A stretch of DNA of 64,000 nucleotides from Streptomyces sp. NK15101 (GTDB taxonomy: Bacteria; Actinomycetota; Actinomycetes; Streptomycetales; Streptomycetaceae), in the NCBI RefSeq assembly GCF_020400725.1, contig NZ_JAINVG010000031.1, positions 19,326 through 83,325 of the forward strand, given 5' to 3'. The notes below the pieces were generated by a model, which saw only the letters and a list, made by a program, of their open reading frames with translations, searched no databases and was not told where the DNA came from. The position numbers and the translations under genes are program-made. Below, piece by piece: positions 24,525 to 32,450 of the stretch (the stretch's first letter is position 1; the number at the start of each line of letters is the position of its first letter).

Positions 24525-25196
24525 TCAATCTCCATTGTTTTTAGAAGCCTCGACCACCACGCAGCACTCCCCCGGCCGCGCGTCCATGCGGGCGCCGACG
24601 GGTCCCCCCGCGCCGAGCAGCCCTTCGAGGAGCGCGAGGTTCATGCCGCAGACGAGCGGCGGAAAGCTCTCGGCGACGGAATGGAAGGGACAGTTGCGCA
24701 TCCGGACGACATCCGTCGCCGCCCCCTCGGTGTCCTCCCGGTACGGCTCGTAGCCGCGCGCCGCCAGCGTCTCCACGGCCTCTTCGAGGCTCCCGCAGGG
24801 TCCCGCCGAGCCGCGCAGCGCCTCGCCCCGGCGGCGCGCCGCCGCGCAGAGACCGGCGTCGAGCCCGGCCTGCTCGGCGGCCTCCGCGAGCAGCTCGGCG
24901 GCGGTGCGGTAGTCGCGGGCGGGCAGCGACACCGTCCGCTCGCCACGGGCCCGCACGTACACCTTGGCGGGACGGCCGGCCCCCGGCCCCGACCGTCCCG
25001 ACAGACGGCGGCTGCCGCTCTCGAGCAGCCCGGCACCGGTCAGCCTGTCCAGATGGTGCGCGGCGAGGGTCCGTGCCACCCCCGTCGCCTCGGCGGCCTC
25101 GTTGCGGCCGACCTCGCGGCCCTGGGCCACCACGTACTCGTACAGGCGGCGCCGTACAGGATCCTGCAGCACCGCGATCGCGTCGATGTCCTCCAC
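24525..25196 (-). CDS. SufR-like winged-helix regulator with cysteine cluster
   Basis: 223 residues from GTG 25196; a TAGACT hexamer (25208-25203) just upstream suggests a nearly leaderless mRNA. N-terminal ArsR/MarR-like winged helix (ALQDPVRRRLYEYV-like start, GVARTLAAHHLDRLTGAGLL). The C-terminal half carries cysteines as NCPFH, C after 13 residues (VCGMN), then CC after 27 residues (GECCVVV). This is the pattern of SufR-type regulators that bind an iron-sulfur cluster. No suf operon is beside it; its likely target is its own operon with DUF3291. Confidence 0.8.
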   Translation of the reverse strand: MEDIDAIAVLQDPVRRRLYEYVVAQGREVGRNEAAEATGVARTLAAHHLDRLTGAGLLESGSRRLSGRSGPGAGRPAKVYVRARGERTVSLPARDYRTAAELLAEAAEQAGLDAGLCAAARRRGEALRGSAGPCGSLEEAVETLAARGYEPYREDTEGAATDVVRMRNCPFHSVAESFPPLVCGMNLALLEGLLGAGGPVGARMDARPGECCVVVEASKNNGD

Positions 25197-25397
25197 GGGA
25201 CCAGTCTAGGAACAACACGGATTGGCGATAGAAGGACGGACCGCTCGGGCCGGGACCGGACCACCGCGACGCGGCGCAGCGCCGTGAGGACGGCGTCCGC
25301 GACGCGACCCGGTGTCCGCCGGGGGAGGAAGCCGTCCCGCGCCGGCCGCGCGGTCGCGTGTTACGTTCGCGCCTCGACGGACGACCGGGAGCGTGTG

Positions 25398-26096
25398 GTG
25401 GCGGAAGCGACGAGGCCGGAGCCGGACGCGGGGCCGCGGCTCCGGAGGCAGCCGCGGCAGGCCCGCAGCCGGGCCAGGGTCGAGGCCGTCCTCGGCGCGG
25501 CCGACCGGATCCTGGCCCGGGAGGGGTACGAGGCGCTGACGATGCGGCGGATCGCCGAGGAGGCGGGCGTGCCGGTCGGCAGCATCTACCAGTTCCTCCC
25601 CGACAAGGGCGCGGTGGTGGACGCGCTCGGCCGGCGGTACCTGGAGGCCTTCGAGACGGCCGTCGACGAGCTCGTCGAGCGGGCGGTCGGGGGCGGACTG
25701 ACCGATCTGGTGGACACGATGGTCGACGTCTGCACCGAGCTGTTCCGGTCCCAGCCGGGCGGCATGGCGCTGTGGGCCGGCCGGCACCTCAGCCCCGAGC
25801 TCGCCCGTGCCGACGAGGCGAGCAACGAGCTCATCGCCGAGGGCCTGCGGCGCATCGTCGAGCACCTGACCGGCGTGGCCGGCGGCGAGCGGGTGCGGCG
25901 GGCGGCCCGGATGGCGGTGTGGGCCGCCAACGCCGTGCTGCACGAGGTGTTCAAGGGCGACGGCGAGCCGGACCTGGAGACCGTGGACGAGCTGAAGCGG
26001 ATGCTGAACCGCTACTGGGAGGACCTGCGCGACCGGCTGACGACCGAGGAGGGGTGCCCCCCGGGGAGCGCGGGATCCGCCCCGTCCCACCCATAG
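25398..26096 (+). CDS. TetR-family transcriptional regulator
   Basis: 232 residues; GTG 25398 is preferred over the adjacent GTG 25395 because GGGAG lies 6 bp before it. TetR helix-turn-helix at about 32-78: AADRILAREGYEALTMRRIA and GVPVGSIYQFLPDKGAVVDA. The C-terminal ligand-binding domain is all-helical. A perfect inverted repeat overlaps its stop codon and precedes the beta-glucosidase operon, so it probably represses that operon in response to a sugar or glycoside (inference). Confidence 0.9.
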   Translation: MAEATRPEPDAGPRLRRQPRQARSRARVEAVLGAADRILAREGYEALTMRRIAEEAGVPVGSIYQFLPDKGAVVDALGRRYLEAFETAVDELVERAVGGGLTDLVDTMVDVCTELFRSQPGGMALWAGRHLSPELARADEASNELIAEGLRRIVEHLTGVAGGERVRRAARMAVWAANAVLHEVFKGDGEPDLETVDELKRMLNRYWEDLRDRLTTEEGCPPGSAGSAPSHP

Positions 26097-26114
26097 AACG
26101 TGAACACACGTTCA
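26096..26114. promoter_or_regulatory. Probable TetR operator before the beta-glucosidase operon
   Basis: GAACGTG (26096-26102) and CACGTTC (26107-26113) form a perfect inverted repeat with AACA between. A nested TGAAC / GTTCA repeat (26101-26114) is centred 2 bp away. It lies 54 bp before the GH1 start. Confidence 0.65.
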
Positions 26115-26167
26115 TGTTACGGTGCGGCCCACCTCGGACGGCAAGCCGGCAGTGAAGGCAGGTGCCC

Positions 26168-27547
26168 GTGACAACCAGCGCCACCGATCCCACCCGACTC
26201 CCCCCGCTCCCGGCCGACTTCGTCTGGGGCGCCTCCACCGCCGCGTACCAGATCGAGGGCGCCGCGGACGAGGACGGCAAGGGGCCGTCGATCTGGGACA
26301 CCTTCGTGCGGCGCCCCGGAGCCGTCCGCGACGGCCACACCGGCGACGTCGCCTGCGACCACTACCACCGGTTCGACGAGGACGTGGCGCTGATGCGCCG
26401 GCTCGGGCTCGACGCGTACCGCTTCTCGGTCTCCTGGCCCCGCGTCCTGCCGGCCGGCGCGGGCAAGGTCGAGCCGCGCGGCCTCGACTTCTACGACCGG
26501 CTGGTCGACGCGCTGCTCGACGCCGGGATCGAGCCCACCCCCACCCTCTTCCACTGGGACCTGCCGCAGGCCCTGGAGGACGAGGGCGGATGGCTGAACC
26601 GGGGGACCGCGCACCGGTTCGCCGAGTACGCGGCGGTGACGGCGGACCGGCTCGGCGACCGGGTGAAGCGGTGGATCACCCTGAACGAGCCCTTCGTGCA
26701 CATGTCCTTCGGCTACGGCTTCGGCGTCCACGCCCCGGGCCGCGCCCTGCTCCTCGACGCGCTGCCCGTCGCGCACCACCAGCTGCTCGGCCACGGCCTC
26801 GCGACCGCGGCGCTGCGGGCCGCCGTCCCGGACGCCTCGGTGCTGATCGCCAACAACTGCACGCCCGTGCGGCTGCGCACGGACGCCCGGTCGGACGCGG
26901 ACGCGGCGGCGGCCTCCGCGTACGACGCCCTGCACAACCGTCTCTTCAACGACCCGGTCCTCCTGGGGAGTTACCCGGACCTTTCGGCCTACGGCGTGAC
27001 CGAGCCGAGCTGGGGGGGAGTGGTGCGCGACGGCGACCTCGCCACCATCGCCGCGCCGCTCGACGGACTGGGCGTCAACTACTACAACCCGAGCTGGGTG
27101 ACCGCCCCGGCCGATCCGGCGGCGGGTCTGCCCTTCGATCTGACCGAACCTCAGGAGACGTACGGGAGGACCGCGTTCGGCTGGCCGGTCGTCCCCGACG
27201 GGCTCACGGAGCTGCTCACCGGTCTCGAGGCCCGTTACGGCGGGGTCCTTCCGCCGGTGTGGATCACCGAGAACGGCTGTTCGCAGCCGGCCGGCACGGA
27301 CGACCGGGAACGCGTCGACTACCTCGCCGGACACATCACCGCCGTCGCGGACGCCGTGGCCCGGGGGGTGGACGTGCGCGGCTACTTCACCTGGTCGCTG
27401 CTCGACAACTTCGAGTGGGCCGAGGGCTACCACCAGCGTTTCGGCCTGGTCGAGGTCGACTTCGCCACCGGACGCCGCACGCCCCGGGCGAGCTTCGCGT
27501 GGTACCGCGACCTGATCGCCTCCCAGCGGACCCGATCGTCCTCATGA
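26168..27547 (+). CDS. Family 1 glycoside hydrolase (beta-glucosidase)
   Basis: 459 residues from GTG 26168 (GAAGG 9 bp upstream; GTG 26162 is too close to it). Complete GH1 barrel: N-terminal FVWGASTAAYQIEGA, acid/base Glu in TLNEPF (about 172), YYNPSWV, nucleophile Glu in WITENG (about 366), and C-terminal YFTWSLLDNFEWAEGY. No signal peptide, so it acts on imported beta-glucosides such as cellobiose. It overlaps the MFS transporter gene by 4 bp, giving a two-gene uptake-and-hydrolysis operon behind the TetR operator. Confidence 0.94.
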   Translation: MTTSATDPTRLPPLPADFVWGASTAAYQIEGAADEDGKGPSIWDTFVRRPGAVRDGHTGDVACDHYHRFDEDVALMRRLGLDAYRFSVSWPRVLPAGAGKVEPRGLDFYDRLVDALLDAGIEPTPTLFHWDLPQALEDEGGWLNRGTAHRFAEYAAVTADRLGDRVKRWITLNEPFVHMSFGYGFGVHAPGRALLLDALPVAHHQLLGHGLATAALRAAVPDASVLIANNCTPVRLRTDARSDADAAAASAYDALHNRLFNDPVLLGSYPDLSAYGVTEPSWGGVVRDGDLATIAAPLDGLGVNYYNPSWVTAPADPAAGLPFDLTEPQETYGRTAFGWPVVPDGLTELLTGLEARYGGVLPPVWITENGCSQPAGTDDRERVDYLAGHITAVADAVARGVDVRGYFTWSLLDNFEWAEGYHQRFGLVEVDFATGRRTPRASFAWYRDLIASQRTRSSS

Positions 27548-28818
27548 CCCGGGCCCGCGCGGAGGACGCGGCGGACGGGACCGGCCACGCCGCCGTCCTC
27601 GCCGAGCCCACCGTCCCGGTCGGGGCCGGGTGGACGGCGGGCCTCTCGCTGGCCACCCTCGCCGTCTTCATGGCCTTCATGACGCCCATCCAGATCCTGC
27701 TGCCGCTCCAGCTGGCGCACATCGACCCGCACGGCAAGAACGCCGCGCTGTCGCTCGTCACCGGCCTCGGCGCGCTCGTCGCGGTCCTCGCCAACCCGCT
27801 CGCCGGGGCGTGGTCGGACCGGACCACGAGCCGGTACGGCCGCCGCCGGCCCTGGATCCTCGGCGGCGCCCTCGCCGGGGCGGCGGGCCTCGCGGTGACC
27901 GCCGCCCAGCACACCGTGGCGGGGGTCGCCGTCGGCTGGTGCCTCGCGCAGGCGGGCCTCAACGCGATGCTGGCCGGCGTCACCACCCCGATCGCCGACC
28001 GGGTGCCGCTCGGCCAGCGCGCGCAGGTCTCCGGCTGGACGGGCCTCACGCAGTCCGTCGGCCTGGTCCTGGGCGCGCTGATCACCACCCTCCTCGTCAC
28101 CGGCGTCCGGTCCGGCTACGTCACGCTGGCCCTGCTCACCGTCGCGCTCGCCCTCCCCTTCGTGCTGCGCCAGACCGAGCCGGCCCTGCCGCGGGCGCTG
28201 CGCCCCGCCTTCGACGCCGGCGCCTTCGCCCGCTCCTTCTGGCTGAGTCCCCGGCGGCACCCCGACTTCGGCTGGGCGTGGCTCACCCGGTTCCTGATCA
28301 ACCTCGGCAACGCCCTGGGCACCCTCTACCTGTTCTACTTCCTCGCCGACGCCGTCCACTACGGCGACCCCGGCACCGGCGTACTGATCCTCACGGTGGT
28401 CTACACCCTCTGTGCCGCGCTCACGGCCGTTCCCGTGGGCGTGCTGTCCGACCGCGCCGGCCGCCGCAAGGGCTTCGTCGTCCTCTGTTCGCTGATCATG
28501 GCCGCCGCCGCGCTGCTGCTCGCCCTGCTCCACACCTGGCCGTCCGCGCTCGCCGCCGCGGCCGTCCTCGGGGCGGGGTACGGCATCTACCTCGCCGTCG
28601 ACCAGGCCCTGGTCACCGAGGTCCTGCCCGCGGCCGCCGACCGCGCCAAGGACCTCGGCGTCATCAACATCGCCAATTCCGGCCCCCAGGTCCTCGCCCC
28701 CGCCCTCGCCTCGCCGGTCATCGCCCACCTCGGCGGTTACACCGGTCTGTACGTGACCGCGGCCCTGGCCATCCTCCTCGGAGGCCTCCTCGTCGGCCGC
28801 GTCCGGGGCGTGGCCTGA
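27544..28818 (+). CDS. MFS transporter, probable sugar/glycoside importer
   Basis: 424 residues, ATG 27544 inside the ATGA overlap with GH1. About 12 hydrophobic segments and the MFS loop motif GAWSDRTTSRYGRRRPWIL after the second one. This motif form (D-R-x-x-x-x-G-R-R-R-P) is typical of sucrose and glycoside transporters related to plant SUC/SLC45. Coupling to a cytoplasmic beta-glucosidase supports uptake of a glucoside. The exact substrate is unknown. Confidence 0.88.
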   Translation: MTRARAEDAADGTGHAAVLAEPTVPVGAGWTAGLSLATLAVFMAFMTPIQILLPLQLAHIDPHGKNAALSLVTGLGALVAVLANPLAGAWSDRTTSRYGRRRPWILGGALAGAAGLAVTAAQHTVAGVAVGWCLAQAGLNAMLAGVTTPIADRVPLGQRAQVSGWTGLTQSVGLVLGALITTLLVTGVRSGYVTLALLTVALALPFVLRQTEPALPRALRPAFDAGAFARSFWLSPRRHPDFGWAWLTRFLINLGNALGTLYLFYFLADAVHYGDPGTGVLILTVVYTLCAALTAVPVGVLSDRAGRRKGFVVLCSLIMAAAALLLALLHTWPSALAAAAVLGAGYGIYLAVDQALVTEVLPAAADRAKDLGVINIANSGPQVLAPALASPVIAHLGGYTGLYVTAALAILLGGLLVGRVRGVA

Positions 28819-28979
28819 CGCCTCCCGGCAGGACCGGACCGCATCCCAACTGCTGAAATTATTCATTCAGAGTATTGATCCCTGTTGGCCCCTATGCGAG
28901 ATTCGGCGCACCGCAGTGCGGGACGACGGCTGCGGTCCGTCCGGATCCACAGGAATCGCTGCCGGGAGAGGTCTTCGAG

Positions 28980-30422
28980 ATGCCGGTCCGACACACACCC
29001 GGGGAACGACTCGCGATGGAGAGGCGCACCATCGAGGTCATCCCCGACGCCGAGCGGCACGGCACGCCGCGCAGCCAGTTCACGCTGTGGTTCGGCGCCA
29101 ACATGCAGATCACCGCGATCGTCGACGGCGCGCTGTCCGTCGTCTTCGGCGCCGACGCGCTGTGGGCGATACCGGCGCTGCTGATCGGCAACGTGCTCGG
29201 CGGCATCGTCATGGCGCTGCACTCCGCGCAGGGCCCGCGCCTCGGCGTTCCGCAGATGATCTCCAGCCGCGCGCAGTTCGGCGTCCACGGCGCGGTCCTG
29301 CCGCTGCTCCTGGTGATCCTCATGTACCTCGGCTTCGCCGCGACCGGCAGCGTCCTGGCCGGCCAGGCCCTGTCCGAGCTGCTGCACGTCGACGACACGC
29401 GGGTCGGCATCCTCGTCTTCGGCGTGCTGACCGCCGTGGTAGCGGTCACCGGCTACCGGCTCATCCACGCCGCCGGCCGGGTCGCCACCGTCGTCGGCGT
29501 GCTCGGCCTCGGCTATCTCCTCGTGCGGGTGTTCACGCAGTACGACGTCGGCGCGCACGTCGGGCTCAAGGGCTTCGAGACGGCGACGTTCCTGCTCGCC
29601 GTCGGGCTCGGCGCCGGCTGGCAGCTGACCTTCGGCCCGTACGTCGCCGACTACTCGCGCTACCTGCCGCGCGACACCAGCACGCGCGCGACCTTCTGGT
29701 CCACGTTCGCCGGCTCCGTGATCGGCTCCCAGTGGGCCATGACCCTCGGGGCGCTCACCGCGGCCGTCGCGGGCAAGGCCTTCCTCCCCGACCAGGTGGG
29801 CTTCCTCGGCGGCCTGGCCGGGCCCGCGGCCCTCGCCTTCCTGATCTACCTGGTGATCGTGGTCGGCAAGCTGACCGTCAACTGCCTCAACGCGTACGGC
29901 GGCTTCATGTCGATCCTGACGACCGTCACCGCCTTCGACGGCCGCTCGCGGATCTCGGCCGCCGCCCGCGCCGCCTACATCGTCGGCTTCACCGCCGTGT
30001 CGGTCGGCATCGCGCTGGCCGCCAGCGCCGACTTCCTGAACAACTTCAAGAACTTCGTGCTGCTGATCCTGATGGTGTTCACCCCGTGGAGCGCGATCAA
30101 CCTGGTCGACTACTACCTGGTGTCCCGCGAGCGCGTCGACATCCCCGCCCTGTACGACCCGGACGGCCGCTACGGGCGCTGGAACGTCACCGCGCTGACC
30201 TGCTACCTCGTGGGCGTCGCCGTGCAGATCCCGTTCCTGGCCACGAAGCTGTACACCGGCGCGATCACGAAGAGGCTCGACGGCGCCGACATCTCGTGGA
30301 TCGTCGGCCTGGCCGTCACCGCGGCGCTGTACTGGCTGTGGGTGCGGCGCACCGCCGACCCGCCCGCCGAGACCGTGCATCCGGCCGCCGACGGCGACCG
30401 GCCGACGGCGACCGTGGGCTGA
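28980..30422 (+). CDS. NCS1-family purine/cytosine permease
   Basis: 480 residues from ATG 28980, with GGGAGAGG upstream. Twelve hydrophobic segments. N-terminal signature TLWFGANMQITAIVDGAL, then GPRLGVPQMISSRAQFGVHG and ADYSRYLPRDTS match the NCS1 nucleobase:cation symporters (CodB/FCY2-like). The nucleobase cannot be named. Upstream, 28853-28870 is an AT-rich spot with CTGAA / TTCAG arms, a possible operator or promoter. A HutD-like gene converges on it 7 bp away. Confidence 0.9.
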   Translation: MPVRHTPGERLAMERRTIEVIPDAERHGTPRSQFTLWFGANMQITAIVDGALSVVFGADALWAIPALLIGNVLGGIVMALHSAQGPRLGVPQMISSRAQFGVHGAVLPLLLVILMYLGFAATGSVLAGQALSELLHVDDTRVGILVFGVLTAVVAVTGYRLIHAAGRVATVVGVLGLGYLLVRVFTQYDVGAHVGLKGFETATFLLAVGLGAGWQLTFGPYVADYSRYLPRDTSTRATFWSTFAGSVIGSQWAMTLGALTAAVAGKAFLPDQVGFLGGLAGPAALAFLIYLVIVVGKLTVNCLNAYGGFMSILTTVTAFDGRSRISAAARAAYIVGFTAVSVGIALAASADFLNNFKNFVLLILMVFTPWSAINLVDYYLVSRERVDIPALYDPDGRYGRWNVTALTCYLVGVAVQIPFLATKLYTGAITKRLDGADISWIVGLAVTAALYWLWVRRTADPPAETVHPAADGDRPTATVG

Positions 30423-30429
30423 CCCGTAC

Positions 30430-30996
30430 TCACCTCACCGGCACGACATCCGCCCACAGGGCGGCGGCGTCGGGCGAGAGCGGCGTGACCGCTCGGCCCG
30501 GCGCCTCGTCGTCCTCGTCCCACCACACGCCCTGCCCCGCGGCCAGCGGGCCTTCCCCGGCACCCGTCCGCCACTGGCCGCGCAGCACGTGGACCACCCC
30601 GGCGCGGCCGACGGCCGGCACGACGGGCCCGGTGACCCGGTCCACCCGGACCGCCGCGCGGCCGCGCCGCACCATGATGTTGAGGACCCGGCACGCGCCG
30701 CCCCGCAGCTCGGCGGCGAGTTCCAGGTCGCCGGGGAACGCGAGGGGCTCCTCCGCGCGCGCCGTCCGGTCGAAGACGCCGGGCGCCGTCAGCCGCACGC
30801 CGTCGCCCGCCAGGAGGGTCAGCGTCCGGTCCACCCCGGGAAACGCCGAGAACGGCCCGTCCCGGTCGATGTCGGCGACGCTCGCACGCCACCGGAACTC
30901 CTCGGCGCCCACCGGCCACGAGACGATCTCCCGGGTGGCGCCCCCGCCGTTGCGCCACCGGCCCGCCGTCAGGGTCTCGACATCGAAGCGGTGCAT
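30430..30996 (-). CDS. HutD/Ves family protein
   Basis: 188 residues from ATG 30996 (GGGAG 5 bp upstream). Cupin-like HutD family: RFDVETLTAGRWRNGGGATR, WRASVADIDRDGPFSAFPGVDR and TLLAGDG are diagnostic. HutD occurs in histidine-utilisation operons and may bind a small ligand to limit pathway flux; Ves is cold-induced in E. coli. No hut genes are here, so the role is open. Confidence 0.87.
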   Translation of the reverse strand: MHRFDVETLTAGRWRNGGGATREIVSWPVGAEEFRWRASVADIDRDGPFSAFPGVDRTLTLLAGDGVRLTAPGVFDRTARAEEPLAFPGDLELAAELRGGACRVLNIMVRRGRAAVRVDRVTGPVVPAVGRAGVVHVLRGQWRTGAGEGPLAAGQGVWWDEDDEAPGRAVTPLSPDAAALWADVVPVR

Positions 30997-31110
30997 GGGG
31001 ACTCCCGGGCTGCGTGCGGTACGGGTGCGGGTCACCCGTGCGGCCAACGATAGAGAGGGCCACGGACCGCATCCGGGCGGGTTCGTCCTCGCCCGGCCCG
31101 ACGAACGGCC

Positions 31111-31142
31111 GGGGCCGTTCCGGATCTCTCCGGAACGGCCCC
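31111..31142. terminator. Terminator of the matAB-like operon
   Basis: Perfect 14-bp stem GGGGCCGTTCCGGA (31111-31124) / TCCGGAACGGCCCC (31129-31142) with loop TCTC, 46 bp past the acyltransferase stop. Closely related in sequence to the hairpin at 60501-60544. Confidence 0.7.
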
Positions 31143-31188
31143 CCGGTCCGCGGCTTCGGAAAGCCGGGACCGACCCGCCGCGGCCGCG

Positions 31189-32448
31189 TCAGACGCCGGC
31201 CCGGCGCCTTCCCCGTACGCGGCGCGGGTACGGGAAGAGCCGCGGAGGGCGCTTCGCGGCCACGTCCTCCATCCAGCCGAAGGTCAGCACCAGCAGTCCG
31301 GTCAGGGGGATCGCCACCAGCAGCGGGAACCACTGGCTCATCAGCAGCCACTGGAAGTGCTCGTAGAAGAAGCCGACGGACCAGAGGGGGTCGATCAGCG
31401 GGATGGCGGCCACCAACGCGACCTGGTGCCAGAGGTAGACGCTGACCGCTCGTGAGTTGAGCAGGCTGATCAGGCCGTTCCAGCGTTCCAGCGGTCGGGG
31501 CCACTGTTCCCAGGAGGGACTGACGTGGAGCAGGAGGGCGACGAAGCCGAAGGACCACAGGGCCTGGGCGATCGGCCAGCTCTCGATGTCGGTGTGCACG
31601 GTCGGATCGACCGGTCGGGTCTGCAGGTACCACCAGCCGGCCACCATGATCAGCGGCGCGACGGACGGCAGGACGTACTGCGGGATCTTCTTGAGCAGGC
31701 CCTCCTGGTGGGCCATGCCGAGGATCCAGCAGGAGCCGAACATGGCGAAGTCGCTGAGGTTCTCCCAGACCCGGCCGTAGAGGAACTCCTGGTCGATGAA
31801 GAACGTGTTCAGCACGATCGTCAGCGCGATCGGCGCGGACAGCGTCACCACCGGCATCCGCCGCAGCGCCCACAGCAGCAGCGGTGAGAGCAGGACGTAC
31901 CAGAGGTACGCGCGGAGGTACCAGAGCGGGACGACGACCTGCACCGCCCAGCCCTGCCCCACGAGATGGTCGAAACCGTTCAGTGATTCGGCGTACGGCG
32001 GAGTGCTCAGCGGCACGAGCCAGAACAGCAGCTTGCCCCACCACCAGTTGGGATGGCCCTCGGCCTCGGGCCCCCAGCCGTCGACGATCTCGAGGGTGAG
32101 GACGACCGCGCCGAACAGCCACATCGGCGGCAGCAGCCGGCGCAGACGGCCCCGGATGACGCCCAGGGCGGGACGGCTGAGCGAGCGTGTCATCAGCGAC
32201 CCGGCCAGCGCGAACATCACGCCCATCGACGGGAAGACGACGGGCAGCCAGAACCAGCCGAAGTTGTGGTAGATCACCACACGGACCAGCGCCAGCGCGC
32301 GCAGCAGGTCGAGATAGCGGTCCCGGCCGCCCTTGCGCGGGGACGGTGTCGACGGCTCCGGCTCCGGCCGGGACTCCCGCCGCAGAGCGGTGGGGATCCT
32401 CAGCTGGACGGTGTCCTGGTTTCCCCTGAACTCGAAGGATGCGGTCAT
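31189..32448 (-). CDS. Membrane acyltransferase of the exopolysaccharide operon
   Basis: 419 residues, ATG 32448, 2 bp after the deacetylase/glycosyltransferase stop. About ten hydrophobic segments follow a 45-residue cytoplasmic head. The acyltransferase-3 signature is the first segment: RYLDLLRALALVRVVIYH, with the catalytic-type Arg and His. Such enzymes transfer acetyl or succinyl groups to extracytoplasmic sugars. The pairing with a PNAG-type synthase resembles the matAB locus that controls pellet formation in S. lividans/coelicolor. The acyl donor is unknown. Confidence 0.85.
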   Translation of the reverse strand: MTASFEFRGNQDTVQLRIPTALRRESRPEPEPSTPSPRKGGRDRYLDLLRALALVRVVIYHNFGWFWLPVVFPSMGVMFALAGSLMTRSLSRPALGVIRGRLRRLLPPMWLFGAVVLTLEIVDGWGPEAEGHPNWWWGKLLFWLVPLSTPPYAESLNGFDHLVGQGWAVQVVVPLWYLRAYLWYVLLSPLLLWALRRMPVVTLSAPIALTIVLNTFFIDQEFLYGRVWENLSDFAMFGSCWILGMAHQEGLLKKIPQYVLPSVAPLIMVAGWWYLQTRPVDPTVHTDIESWPIAQALWSFGFVALLLHVSPSWEQWPRPLERWNGLISLLNSRAVSVYLWHQVALVAAIPLIDPLWSVGFFYEHFQWLLMSQWFPLLVAIPLTGLLVLTFGWMEDVAAKRPPRLFPYPRRVRGRRRAGV

Positions 32449-32450
32449 GG

